A stretch of DNA of 64,000 nucleotides from Bermanella sp036960565 (GTDB taxonomy: Bacteria; Pseudomonadota; Gammaproteobacteria; Pseudomonadales; Oceanobacteraceae): assembly GCA_036960565.1 (NCBI GenBank), contig JBALXQ010000001.1, positions 1 through 64,000 on the forward strand, read 5' to 3'. The notes under the pieces were generated by a model, which searched no databases, was not told where the DNA came from, and saw nothing but the letters and a program-made list of their open reading frames with translations. Of this stretch, positions 41,189 to 50,730 are shown in pieces; the stretch's first letter is position 1; the number at the start of each line of letters is the position of its first letter. A program made the position numbers and the translations under genes.

Positions 41189-41617
41189 TTACAGGTTTAG
41201 GCCCATACAAATTATGGCCGTGCCCTTGCCGCTGTACCGCTTATACAGCTGTTGTAGGGACTCGGGCATTTGCATAGGCTCTAGCAGCTGATACTGGGCT
41301 TGTTGATAAAAGCTTAATAAGTGTGGGTATGGGAAGCAGTATATGGGCAGTTCAATGCATTGTTGAACCCGTGTTAAAAGCTGGCTGCCCAATTTTAGGC
41401 CGCGCAATTCAGAGCTTACATAAAGACTACGCAACCAGTAATAGCCTTGGTATGGCACCAGGCGCACGGCGGCCATGATGTCTTCATTTTGATAAATAAC
41501 AAATACGCGTTCGTCACCACTGGCGCTGCCTTTGTGTTTTTGTGAACGATAAAAACGGTTCACGGCGCGAAAATTCTCGCCGCTCCATTCTTGTAATTTT
41601 AATTCGGTTTGATTCAT
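41189..41617 (-). CDS. GNAT family N-acetyltransferase
   Basis: A 142-residue GNAT protein. The acetyl-CoA site is the RGLKLGSQLLTRV segment (residues ~76-88) after WLRSLYVSSEL. The N-terminal part, with AAVRLVPYQG, is also typical. The target amine is unknown. The 271-bp gap on its 3' side contains a plus-strand open frame from 40959 that overlaps this gene and looks spurious. Confidence 0.82.
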   Translation of the reverse strand: MNQTELKLQEWSGENFRAVNRFYRSQKHKGSASGDERVFVIYQNEDIMAAVRLVPYQGYYWLRSLYVSSELRGLKLGSQLLTRVQQCIELPIYCFPYPHLLSFYQQAQYQLLEPMQMPESLQQLYKRYSGKGTAIICMGLNL

Positions 41618-41729
41618 GCGGATATATTAACAAAAAAGCCAGGCTTTATTAACCGACAGGCTATTTTTTAATAGAAGTGCCCTTGGCTATGTCATTGATA
41701 ACAATAACTTAAATAGCAAAGGGCCGGGA

Positions 41730-42311
41730 TTAAAAGTCCATTTCTAAATAACGAAACTCAGGTTTTTCTTCTTCTTGAATTCCGCGTAATTTTTTAATAT
41801 CTTCTTTAAGTTTTTTATTATCTTCAAATAACTTTGTATATTGCCCTCTGTAATCCTCCTGCCAAACTCGGCTGCCTTTAACCATTCGAGAAAGACTGAC
41901 CAAACCATTGCGGGTAACCGCCAATTGCTTATCAATGTTCTGGCTTTGGATATCGAGAATTCTCAAAGCCGTGCTGAGATCTCCTTTGGAAGATTTTAAA
42001 TCCAATGTCGATACTTGTTGCTCCAATAATCTATGAGAGTCGGTAAGTTGTTTTAAATTGGTTACCACAATTTCCTGTTGTTCGGTGAGCCTCTGAAAAG
42101 TTTCTAGAGTAGTACCAACCCGTTCTTCCAAGCTGCCTAATCGGACATTAGTGAGAATCATGCCGGTTAATAGTGCACTGATTACGCCAACAGAAAGGCT
42201 GATTTTGAGTACCAAAATAAAGGTACTGCTTTTATAAAATGGCTCGGCCTTTGTTTCTTCCTCTTCTGCACGAGGATCTCTATTAATGAGGCGTTCGTCC
42301 TTTGATGCCAT
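41730..42311 (-). CDS. Single-helix coiled-coil membrane protein
   Basis: A 193-residue protein with an acidic N-terminal tail, one membrane helix (residues ~30-53, FILVLKISLSVGVISALLTGMIL) and a long coiled coil (residues ~55-175, heptads through LEERVGTTLETFQRLTEQQ and LLEQQVSTLDLKSS). Nothing identifies a function. It is divergent from the first DUF1302 gene. Confidence 0.65.
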   Translation of the reverse strand: MASKDERLINRDPRAEEEETKAEPFYKSSTFILVLKISLSVGVISALLTGMILTNVRLGSLEERVGTTLETFQRLTEQQEIVVTNLKQLTDSHRLLEQQVSTLDLKSSKGDLSTALRILDIQSQNIDKQLAVTRNGLVSLSRMVKGSRVWQEDYRGQYTKLFEDNKKLKEDIKKLRGIQEEEKPEFRYLEMDF

Positions 42312-42671
42312 GACCTTTTTCCTTGTCTTTTATTACTAATATAAAGTTTAGACCAAGATGCGTTGCTTTCAACAATGTAACTGTGTGTAACTTCGTGTGT
42401 ACTTAAATTGCAGAAAAGCCTCTAAAAGCCTCTTTTGTAGCCAAATGATACATAAGAAAAATTGACTAGTTCACACTGGCTAATCTCGACTACCTCCTAG
42501 GGGTGATATTGTCTTTGTATACCATTTCTTTGTCTTTGTGACGGTTGTGTGGATAAAAAGCCTGTGTCAATTTAATACAGCAATTGGTGCGGTGAAGTTC
42601 TTTAAATTCAAAAGCTTGATTCAAAGCCAACACAAAATAAGTCAAACAATAAAAATAAAACGGCGGATACC
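42312..42671. promoter_or_regulatory. Divergent promoter region of the first DUF1302 operon, with a direct repeat
   Basis: No gene in 360 bp. TTGTCTTTGT occurs twice, at 42509-42518 and 42530-42539, with a 21-bp period (two helical turns). That spacing fits a pair of half-sites on one DNA face, as AraC-family regulators use. It lies about 135 bp before the DUF1302 start. Confidence 0.45.
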
Positions 42672-44480
42672 ATGACGAAAAAACCCAATCAGTTCCTAGG
42701 TCGTAAAAAGTATTTGGCTTTAGCCATACCATTATTAATGGCGGCTCAGGCTCAGGGTGTTGAATTTAACATGGGGCAAATTGAAGGTAGCTTCGATTCT
42801 CAAATTTCCATGGGGTCCAGCTGGCGTGTAGAAAATCAGGATTCAGTGATAACAGGAGCGCAAGGCAATAGTGATGATGGCGACCGTAACTATAAAAATG
42901 GCGATGCCTTTTCACAAATAGTTAAAGGTAGCCACGACTTACAATTTAGCTATCAAAATTTCGGTGGTTTTGTTCGCGGTAAATACTGGTACGACTCCGC
43001 CCTAGATAATAACGCGGTTGAATATGGCCATACGCCCACTACCGCCAATAATGGTGTAAATGGCGCGCCGCTAACTTTTAATGATGATACAGCCACGGCT
43101 TTAGATGACTCTAACTTCGATGATCTTTCCAAAGCCAAAGGTGCCACTATTCTGGATGCCTTTGTTTATGGTTCATTTGAGCTAGGCGAAATGCCACTTG
43201 ATGTTCGCGTGGGTAAGCAGGTAGTGAGCTGGGGTGAGAGTACATTTATACGCGGCGGTGTTAACTCAATTAACCCAGTAGATATTAACGCTTTTGTGCG
43301 CCCTGGTGCCGAAATTAAAGAAGGTTTGTTACCTGTAAACATGGCGTTTGCCAACATCGGCCTGACCGATAACCTCAGCATGGAAACCTTCTACCAATTA
43401 GAATTTCAAGAAACGGTAGTGCCGGGTTGCGGTACCTATTTCTCTACCAGTGATACTGCTGCACCTGGTTGTGACACGGTGAGTGTTGGCGGTGGTGTAA
43501 CCAGTGTCGCTCGAAATGCCGATGATGTTCGAGAAGCCTCAGATGATGGCCAGTTTGGTTTGGCTTTCCGTTATATCTCTGAAGCTCTGGGTGATACCGA
43601 ATTTGGTTTTTACGCTATGAACATTCATAGTCGTGCGCCGGTGGCTATTGGTAATACTCAAGATAGCGTTGCTCTATTCAATACAACATTTGGTACTGCA
43701 CTGGCTGGCGGTGCTGATGCTGGCACTGCTGCGCAAATGGCCATAGGAGCTGCTGTTGGCTCAGCTGCTGAAACGAGTTATGCCATTGCCTATCCTGAAG
43801 ATCAGATCATTAGCGGTATTAGCTTCGCCACTAACGTGGGTTCAGTTGCCCTATCGGGTGAAGTGAGTCATTCAGTCGATACCCCTGTGCAAATAAACGG
43901 TGTTTCTTTTATCAGTACCTTACTTGGACTTCCAACTAGTTCAACTGAGTTAACAGCACTTACTCAAGAAGCTGATATTGATATTGAGGCATTCCGTTTA
44001 TTTGATATTTCTCAGGCGCAAGTAACAGCGATTAAATTCTTCGATCAAGTAGCCGGTGCCAGCCGTATCGCTCTAGTGGGTGAAGTGGGTTACACCTATA
44101 TTCATGGTTTTGACGAGGGTGATACCGACATTAAATATGGTCGTTCAGATGTATATGGCGCAGCAGCGGGTGATTCTACCGACGATGGTTTCACAACAGA
44201 AAGTTCTTATGGCTACCGTGTTCGTATAGTAGGTGACTATTCTGATGTATTTGCTGGTATAAATCTTAAACCAACTATCGCTTGGAGCGATGACGTGAAG
44301 GGTTACTCTAATCCCGGTGGTAACTTCAACGAAGGCCAACAAAAACTAGGCTTAAGTGTACAGGCTACTTATCTTGAAACTTACAATGCCAGCATCGCTT
44401 ATACCCAGTATATGGGCGGCGACTACAGCGTAGTAAGTGACCGTGACTTTGCTTCTATGAGCATTGGCATGCAATTCTAA
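42672..44480 (+). CDS. DUF1302 outer-membrane protein, copy 1
   Basis: A 602-residue exported protein of family DUF1302, predicted to be a beta-barrel outer-membrane protein. The signal peptide ends at ...AQAQG. The alternating strand pattern and conserved blocks are plain: GEMPLDVRVGKQVVSWGEST, GGVNSINPVDINAFVRPG, LLPVNMAFANIGLTDNLSME, and a final aromatic strand ending in F. DUF1302 proteins nearly always pair with DUF1329 and are often tied to hydrophobic-compound uptake or export. It is followed by a DUF1329 gene after 108 bp. Its N terminus is nearly identical to copy 2 at 51 kb. Confidence 0.9.
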   Translation: MTKKPNQFLGRKKYLALAIPLLMAAQAQGVEFNMGQIEGSFDSQISMGSSWRVENQDSVITGAQGNSDDGDRNYKNGDAFSQIVKGSHDLQFSYQNFGGFVRGKYWYDSALDNNAVEYGHTPTTANNGVNGAPLTFNDDTATALDDSNFDDLSKAKGATILDAFVYGSFELGEMPLDVRVGKQVVSWGESTFIRGGVNSINPVDINAFVRPGAEIKEGLLPVNMAFANIGLTDNLSMETFYQLEFQETVVPGCGTYFSTSDTAAPGCDTVSVGGGVTSVARNADDVREASDDGQFGLAFRYISEALGDTEFGFYAMNIHSRAPVAIGNTQDSVALFNTTFGTALAGGADAGTAAQMAIGAAVGSAAETSYAIAYPEDQIISGISFATNVGSVALSGEVSHSVDTPVQINGVSFISTLLGLPTSSTELTALTQEADIDIEAFRLFDISQAQVTAIKFFDQVAGASRIALVGEVGYTYIHGFDEGDTDIKYGRSDVYGAAAGDSTDDGFTTESSYGYRVRIVGDYSDVFAGINLKPTIAWSDDVKGYSNPGGNFNEGQQKLGLSVQATYLETYNASIAYTQYMGGDYSVVSDRDFASMSIGMQF

Positions 44481-44588
44481 ATAATTATTTAAAATAAAAT
44501 TTAATAAATAAAAACATAACTAATAACAATAATACGCGCCATATTCTTTAATCGTTTACCAAGAATTTGGCGCAACAAGGAAATTATT

Positions 44589-45938
44589 TTGAATATAAAA
44601 AACCTAACCACTTCAGCACTTGTGCTGGCTATGGCCAGTACCACAGCCTGGGCCAAGGTTTCTCAACAAGAAGCCAACAAACTGGGTACCGAACTTACTT
44701 TTGCTGGAGCCCAAAAAGAAGCCAACGCTACTGGCACTATCCCTAGTTATGATGGCGGCCTTAAGCAGGTACTAGGAGCCGATCCGCTAATTAATATTTA
44801 TGCCGATGAAAAGCCCTTGTTCACCATTACTCCGGCTAACTTAGCGCAATACAAAGACAAACTTTCCGACGGTCAGCTGGCCTTATTTGCTAAGTATCCA
44901 GATACTTACAAGATGCCAGTTTATCAAACTCATAGAACCTCTTCATATCCTAAGAACATCTATGATAAAGCTAAGAAAAATGCAGTTTCTACAGAGTTAG
45001 CTACCGGTGGTAACGGTATGATTAACTTTGACGAAACCATGCCTTTTGCCATTCCTAAAAATGGATTAGAAGTTATTTGGAATCACGTGAGTCGTTATCG
45101 TGGTGGTTCGGTTGAACGTAACGTGGCGCAAATGCCTGTACAGCGTAACGGTGACTTTACCGCGGTTAAGATGCGTGCCCAGCTAACGGCGCCACAATAT
45201 TTAAAAGATGGCTACGATGCAGAAGATGACAAAAACATTCTGTTTTACTTTACTCAAGCCGTTAAATCTCCAGCTCGTTTAACCGGTAACGTATTGCTTG
45301 TGCATGAAACCATTGACCAGGTGAACCAGCCACGTATGGCTTGGGCTTACAATGCTGGCCAACGTCGTGTACGTCGTGCTCCTCAGGTTGCTTATGATGC
45401 CCCAAGTCAGGCCAGTGAAGGTTTACGTACTTCCGATCAGGTAGATATGTATAACGGTGCACCTAACAAGTACAACTGGAAACTGATTGGTAAGCAGGAA
45501 ATGTATATCCCTTACAACTCCTACAAACTATCTGATGCCAACGCTAAGTACAGCGACATTGTTAAAGCGGGTCACATTGACCAGGACTACACTCGTTACG
45601 AATTACACCGCGTATGGAAAGTAGAAGCGACTCTTAAAGAAACAGAACGTCACGTATACGGTAAGCGTACATTCTACGTAGACGAAGATAGCTGGCAGAT
45701 TGCCTTGGCCGACCAATATGATAACCGCGGTCAGCTATGGCGCGCATCAGAAGGTCATGCTCTACAGTTTGTAGATGCCAATGCTCCTTGGTATGTTTCG
45801 GTAACTAACTATGATTTATTCTCTGGTCGTTATTTAGTTGAGCTAAACAACGAAGAAAAGAAGCCATTCAACTTTGATAAAGTAGTTAAGCGTAAAGACT
45901 TTACCGCTTCTGCACTACGTCGTGCTGGTAAGCGTTAA
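44589..45938 (+). CDS. DUF1329 protein, copy 1
   Basis: A 449-residue exported protein of family DUF1329 (LolB-like beta fold). It starts at TTG 44589 behind AAGGAAAT. The signal peptide ends at AWA|K and the mature N terminus is KVSQQEANKLGTELT. Central motifs WNHVSRYRGGSVERN and ARLTGNVLLVHETIDQVNQPRMAW, and the late RYELHRVWKVEATLKE and FYVDEDSWQI, are family-specific. It is thought to work with DUF1302 in moving hydrophobic molecules across the envelope. A strong terminator closes the operon. Confidence 0.92.
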   Translation: MNIKNLTTSALVLAMASTTAWAKVSQQEANKLGTELTFAGAQKEANATGTIPSYDGGLKQVLGADPLINIYADEKPLFTITPANLAQYKDKLSDGQLALFAKYPDTYKMPVYQTHRTSSYPKNIYDKAKKNAVSTELATGGNGMINFDETMPFAIPKNGLEVIWNHVSRYRGGSVERNVAQMPVQRNGDFTAVKMRAQLTAPQYLKDGYDAEDDKNILFYFTQAVKSPARLTGNVLLVHETIDQVNQPRMAWAYNAGQRRVRRAPQVAYDAPSQASEGLRTSDQVDMYNGAPNKYNWKLIGKQEMYIPYNSYKLSDANAKYSDIVKAGHIDQDYTRYELHRVWKVEATLKETERHVYGKRTFYVDEDSWQIALADQYDNRGQLWRASEGHALQFVDANAPWYVSVTNYDLFSGRYLVELNNEEKKPFNFDKVVKRKDFTASALRRAGKR

Positions 45939-45956
45939 TAATAAAAGCTGTTAAAT

Positions 45957-45982
45957 AAAAAAGGGCCTTTAGGCCCTTTTTT
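45957..45982. terminator. Bidirectional terminator
   Basis: AAAAAAGGGCCT (45957-45968) pairs with AGGCCCTTTTTT (45971-45982). It separates the DUF1329 gene from the converging acyl-CoA synthetase gene. Confidence 0.92.
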
Positions 45983-46027
45983 ATTGCGTGTTGTAAATTC
46001 TCTCTAGTATAAATAGTTATAAAAACA

Positions 46028-47857
46028 TCAATAACGATATTTTCCCTGTTCTATTTCAAGTTGTAATTGTTCGGTTAATCTTACATAAGTATCGCTCTTG
46101 GGCAAACAGACATACACTGGGTCATGGTTCTTTTGCAAGTCAAAGCCCTTTTCCTTTAATGGGGTTTTTAAGTGTTTAAAAGTTTGAGTAAGCTCGACCT
46201 TTTTGTTAATGCTTAAAAATACCGGAATGGAATAATCTGGCATATTTTTCTTTAGCTGCTTTAATAGCAATTTAAAATCAAATTGATCAACTGGAATGGT
46301 AAGCCCAATTGAAGCCATGCCAGCTCGGCCATCGGTATTGGGAATCTCTACACCAAATACAACCGCTTCGCGAATTTGAGTGGTTTCTTCCAGCAACATT
46401 TCAACTTCCGTCGTAGATACATTTTCTCCCTTCCACCTAAAGGTGTCCCCTGTGCGATCTATAAACTGGGCATGTTTGAAACCCATGTTGCGCATGATGT
46501 CACCGGTGTTAAACCAACGATCACCTTTTTCAAATACATTCTCTAATATGCTGGCTTGGGTTTTAGCTGGGTCGGTATAACCATGAAAGGGGTTTTTATC
46601 GGTAATATGGCCAATGAGCAAACCAATATCTCCTTTAGCGACTTTTACCAGTTTACCTTTGCCATCTTTAAAAGGCGCTTCTTTGTCCTTGTCGTATTTA
46701 ACAATGGCGTAGGGGAAAGGACTCATGCCTACGGTTTGGTCAAAGTTTAGCAAGTTAGTGAAGCCAATATTGCCCTCGCTTGAACCATAAAACTCCATGA
46801 TGGTTTCAATGCCAAACCGCCCTTTAAAGTTTTTCCATATGCTAGGGCGTAAACCATTACCCACAATTATACGTACTTTATGGTCATGCTCATCTGCCTT
46901 AATGGGTTGCTCCACCAGATAACGGCACAGCTCTCCCACATAACCAAATGAAGTAGCACCGTAATCGCGAATGTCATTCCAAAAATTGGTAACACTAAAT
47001 TTACGGCTGATAATTAAACAAGCGTTACCTGCAATGACGCTACTTAAACACACGCCTAATGCGGTGGCATGATAGAAGGGCAGGGGCACATACATGCGAT
47101 CATCTTTTTTAAGGCGTACCGCGGTCACACCAAATGAACCGTATAGTTTCATAAAGCGGCCGTGATTAAATACAACCGCCTTGGGTAAACCTGTGGTGCC
47201 AGAGGTGTAGATATAAAAACAAGGATCTTCACGAAAGATACTTTGAGTTTGTGCCGGGTTAATATCAATTTGATTCTTAATTTCACTGCTTAAATTTAGC
47301 CAGTTTTCGGGAGTTTCGCCCATAGTTTCTTGGGTATCATGATCACCCAAATATAAATGTTTGCTAGTTTCAATGTTGGTATGCTGGCGAATATCTTCAT
47401 AAGCCGCTAAGCATTCTTCTCCGGCTATGATTATTTTTGGTTTAACTAGATTAATGCTATGGGTTAGCACCTTTCCTTTTTGCGAAGTATTGAGCATGGC
47501 GCTGACCACACCAATTTTTGCACAGGCCAGAACAGTGGCTAATAGTTCAGGGCGATTTTCCAGTAAGATGGCTGCACAATCGCCTTTTTTTAAACCTTTA
47601 GATAAAAGGTAATGGCTAATCTGATTAACCCACTGGTTTAATTCTTGATATGTGATTTTTCTATCTTGATACAAGATAGCCAAGCCATTTGGGTTCTTTT
47701 TAACGGCTTTCTCGAAGCACCAGCCTAAACCCACCACCTTTGTTTTATCGGTACTATTGGTGATGCGAATGCCCTTTAACATGCTAGGCAGCTTGCTCAT
47801 TAAACGAGGAAGCTTTTTAATAATTTGTGACGTGGTAATAATGTCGCTTTGGCTCAT
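46028..47857 (-). CDS. Long-chain acyl-CoA synthetase (FadD6/FATP-like)
   Basis: A 609-residue AMP-forming ligase that joins fatty acids to CoA. The P-loop-like YTSGTTGLPKA is intact, with the later GSSEGN and the GDRWFNTGDIMRN and DTFRWKGENVSTTEVE motifs. The family member resembles the very-long-chain/FATP-type branch rather than classic FadD. The final WKG-to-K region shows the catalytic Lys segment KHLKTPLKEKG. It lies between two DUF1302/DUF1329 operons, so activating the transported lipid is plausible. Confidence 0.9.
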   Translation of the reverse strand: MSQSDIITTSQIIKKLPRLMSKLPSMLKGIRITNSTDKTKVVGLGWCFEKAVKKNPNGLAILYQDRKITYQELNQWVNQISHYLLSKGLKKGDCAAILLENRPELLATVLACAKIGVVSAMLNTSQKGKVLTHSINLVKPKIIIAGEECLAAYEDIRQHTNIETSKHLYLGDHDTQETMGETPENWLNLSSEIKNQIDINPAQTQSIFREDPCFYIYTSGTTGLPKAVVFNHGRFMKLYGSFGVTAVRLKKDDRMYVPLPFYHATALGVCLSSVIAGNACLIISRKFSVTNFWNDIRDYGATSFGYVGELCRYLVEQPIKADEHDHKVRIIVGNGLRPSIWKNFKGRFGIETIMEFYGSSEGNIGFTNLLNFDQTVGMSPFPYAIVKYDKDKEAPFKDGKGKLVKVAKGDIGLLIGHITDKNPFHGYTDPAKTQASILENVFEKGDRWFNTGDIMRNMGFKHAQFIDRTGDTFRWKGENVSTTEVEMLLEETTQIREAVVFGVEIPNTDGRAGMASIGLTIPVDQFDFKLLLKQLKKNMPDYSIPVFLSINKKVELTQTFKHLKTPLKEKGFDLQKNHDPVYVCLPKSDTYVRLTEQLQLEIEQGKYRY

Positions 47858-47948
47858 GATGAGTCCTTCTTATTATTTTTATCTTACTCTTATCCCTTTT
47901 TAGAAAGGGTACTCTGTCTTCTTTTTATTGAGGGGATAATGCAAAAAA

Positions 47949-47989
47949 AATACGCGACCACTAAAATCATTATTAAGCGGTGGCGTATT
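47949..47989 (-). terminator. Terminator of the flavin reductase gene
   Basis: AATACGC (47949-47955) pairs with GCGTATT (47983-47989), with CCAC/GTGG inside, and a run of eight T on the minus strand. It lies 20 bp past the reductase stop. Confidence 0.85.
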
Positions 47990-48008
47990 CTTTAATTAGA
48001 TTTTGAAA

Positions 48009-49190
48009 TTAGATAATAATTTCAATGTCTTCAACTGGGAAGGCCACGCAAGAGTGGGTCCAGCCATATTCTTCATCGGTTTCACGAAGATGGGCTTCTG
48101 GTGGATTTAGTACCGAGCCTTTTAATATTTTCACACGGCACAAGCTACACTCGCCAGATCGGCAGGCATTTTCTGTGGTGTAACCATTGCGTTCCATGCT
48201 ATTTAGTAAAGGCTCATCTACTCGCGCTTTAAAGCTGCCTTTGCCTTTAATGGTAACGGTCACTTCATCGCTAGCGATAAGGCCTGTAGGCCAGCCTTTT
48301 AAGTTTTCTGGATTTTTTGGTGGACCATTGCATTCAATTCGAACTCGACGAGACTTAACATTTAATGACGCTAATTGGTCTTCGCAGAAATTGTGAAAGT
48401 TGGTAGGACCACAGATGTAATACATCTTGTCTGTCATTTTTCCTAATAGCTGCGTTAAAAACTTAGCATTCAGGTGACCCGTTAATCCTTTATAACCTTC
48501 AGTAGGGCGAGAAATAACCTTACTCACTGTTAAAAAGTCATATTTTTCATCCAGCGCTTTTATCTCTTCATCAAAGATCACATCGTTTTCATAACTAGAG
48601 GCATATACAAGGTGAAATTTAAAATCCCCTTCGCGAGTGGCAATATCGTTAATGATGCTAAGGGCAGGCGCAATGCCTGATCCACCGGCAAGAAAAACAA
48701 GGTCGGTGCCATGGAATAAAGGATTATAGTAAAAGTTACCCATTGGACTGGTGCTTGAAAAAGTATCACCTACTTTTACATCGTCTAGTAGATAGTGGGT
48801 GACGTATCCAGGCTCTACACGCTTAATAGTAAGGTCATAGTGGCCACGTGTTTGCGGAGCCGATGAAATAGCGTAAGGACGTGCAGTTTCAACGCCTTTA
48901 ATATTCACAAACAGGTTAATGTATTGCCCCGCTTGAAAAGGTGGTAACTCTTGAGACATAGATTCAAAACGCAACGTCTTAGTTGTAGGCGTATCTTGAA
49001 TGATCTCAACAACTTTTAACTGCAAGCGTTTTGGGTGTAACTTGGCGATGGTATTAGCCACGCCCCATTTTTTTTCGGTAAAATCACTGCCACTTTTTTC
49101 TAAACTGGCTTTGCTATCAATAACCTCTTGATAACCGTTTACAGCGTGTAATACGTTACTCTTGGTGGCGTTCTGGCTTGAATTAGGCAT
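48009..49190 (-). CDS. Flavin reductase with C-terminal 2Fe-2S domain
   Basis: A 393-residue oxidoreductase. An N-terminal tail is followed by an FAD-binding domain (RPYAISSAPQ), an NAD(P)-binding domain (LVFLAGGSGIAPALSI, then YYICGPTNF), and a C-terminal plant-type ferredoxin domain with cluster ligands in ACRSGECSLC and a later HSCVAFP. This is the layout of reductases for oxygenases and desaturases. It overlaps the flavoprotein gene upstream by 8 bp, so the two are translationally coupled and probably act together. Confidence 0.9.
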   Translation of the reverse strand: MPNSSQNATKSNVLHAVNGYQEVIDSKASLEKSGSDFTEKKWGVANTIAKLHPKRLQLKVVEIIQDTPTTKTLRFESMSQELPPFQAGQYINLFVNIKGVETARPYAISSAPQTRGHYDLTIKRVEPGYVTHYLLDDVKVGDTFSSTSPMGNFYYNPLFHGTDLVFLAGGSGIAPALSIINDIATREGDFKFHLVYASSYENDVIFDEEIKALDEKYDFLTVSKVISRPTEGYKGLTGHLNAKFLTQLLGKMTDKMYYICGPTNFHNFCEDQLASLNVKSRRVRIECNGPPKNPENLKGWPTGLIASDEVTVTIKGKGSFKARVDEPLLNSMERNGYTTENACRSGECSLCRVKILKGSVLNPPEAHLRETDEEYGWTHSCVAFPVEDIEIII

Positions 49191-50730
49191 GAGCAGCGGC
49201 CTCTTTTTGTAGTTTAGCTTTTTTCATTTTTTTAATTACCGCACGACCTGTGCTTTCACCGATCATATAGGTAGGTTGGAAACCACCCATACCATTCCAG
49301 CAACCTGCTAGGTATAAACCTTCAATGGCATCTATACGCTCACGGAACAAAACGCCGTCTTGCATATTTTGGTTGAATCCATAAATAGCGCCGCCGGGTG
49401 TATTAAGGTAGCGCATCATAGTAAGTGGGGTGGCCACTTCTATTTCTTCAATATTTTTACGAATATTTGGGAAGACACGCTCAACATGATCAATTAGTTT
49501 ATCGGCAAAGTCGTATTTGGCTTTTGCATAATCTTCAGCAGGAATATCTTCCCAAGGGGCGCCATACTGCAAACATAAAACCGACAAGGCTGATTTACCT
49601 GGTGGTGCAAAGCTTGGATCATCATAGTTATAACAAGTTAGCATGGTATGAGTTGGGTCAATAATACCTTGCATGGTTTCATAGGCTTTTTCTTCGTCAA
49701 TGGTGTCAATAACAAAGTTAGATGCTGCGGTAACACCAATTTCATCAGGGCTGCAATCAAGGCCTATGTACAAAACAAATGCCGACGTGCCTAAACGGCG
49801 CGACTTTAAGTCCTGTGACACTTGTTCTGGTGGCTTCTCAGTATCTAGCAGCTCATTAAATGTATGAATAGGGCTAGTATTAGAAATAACGCTTTCACAA
49901 CTAAACTCTTCTCCGGTTTCGGTACGCACACCGACTACCTTGTCATTTTCGGTAAGAATTTTTTCGGCGCCACAGTTAAAGCGCATTTCACCGCCCGCTT
50001 CTAAAAACGATTCTAACAAGGCGCTAGAGATAGCTTGAGAGCCACCCTTAATATGACAAGGCTTAAATGCGGCGTAGGCGTAAAGCATCATGGCTAAATC
50101 AGGAAACTGAATATCTTTTGGTGGTAAACCGATATAACACCAGTATGCGGCAATAACCGATTTAAGCTCAGCGTCTTCAAAAAACTCATCTAATACAGAC
50201 TTTGCAGAACTAAAACCGTATTTAGCATAGTTAGGGCAGGATTTTTTCAGCATGGCTTCATCGTTGGCCTTTTGTACTTTAGGCAGCATCATGAAGCATT
50301 CTAGGGTGAGGCTTTCACATAACTTCAAAAAGCCTTTAATGTTGTCGCTTTCTTCTGGGTAGGTTTCACATAGTGTGTTCCTTAAGCCAGTCCAGCTAGC
50401 AGGCAAGGTTACATCTATTTCATGGCCGTCTTTACCTGGCTTTACCACGCGGTAAAGTTCTTTCTCTAGTACCACTTCAAGCTTGTCCATGATGCCCAGC
50501 TGAGCAAAAATTTTGCGCATGATAAAAGGCTTTTCATCTGTGCCCATGCCGCTGAGCTGGTGCAAGGCCACTTCAAACTCAAACTCACCACGTACAAATG
50601 AGGTAGCACAGCCACCTGGGATGTTATGTCTTTCTAGTAATAAAGTGCGCGCTCCACCTCGTTGTAACGTAGTGGCGGCGGTTAAACCCGCATTACCTGC
50701 GCCGATCACAATGGCATCAAAATGTGTCAT
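49183..50730 (-). CDS. CrtI/retinol-saturase-like FAD oxidoreductase
   Basis: A 515-residue FAD protein of the phytoene-desaturase superfamily. The dinucleotide site is AIVIGAGNAGLTAATTL (residues ~5-21), with LERHNIPGGCATSF following, and the C-terminal YLAGCWNGMGGFQPTYMIGES segment that closes the FAD site. Members saturate or desaturate isoprenoid or fatty chains. The frame is open to 50769, but ATG 50730 has a GAGGG site and gives the usual start. It is followed, with an 8-bp overlap, by the 2Fe-2S flavin reductase, its likely electron donor. Substrate unknown. Confidence 0.88.
   Translation of the reverse strand: MTHFDAIVIGAGNAGLTAATTLQRGGARTLLLERHNIPGGCATSFVRGEFEFEVALHQLSGMGTDEKPFIMRKIFAQLGIMDKLEVVLEKELYRVVKPGKDGHEIDVTLPASWTGLRNTLCETYPEESDNIKGFLKLCESLTLECFMMLPKVQKANDEAMLKKSCPNYAKYGFSSAKSVLDEFFEDAELKSVIAAYWCYIGLPPKDIQFPDLAMMLYAYAAFKPCHIKGGSQAISSALLESFLEAGGEMRFNCGAEKILTENDKVVGVRTETGEEFSCESVISNTSPIHTFNELLDTEKPPEQVSQDLKSRRLGTSAFVLYIGLDCSPDEIGVTAASNFVIDTIDEEKAYETMQGIIDPTHTMLTCYNYDDPSFAPPGKSALSVLCLQYGAPWEDIPAEDYAKAKYDFADKLIDHVERVFPNIRKNIEEIEVATPLTMMRYLNTPGGAIYGFNQNMQDGVLFRERIDAIEGLYLAGCWNGMGGFQPTYMIGESTGRAVIKKMKKAKLQKEAAAHA

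Noticed and set aside
40959..41291. Plus-strand 110-codon open frame
   Set aside because: It overlaps the well-supported GNAT gene on the other strand, has no ribosome site and a composition unlike protein.
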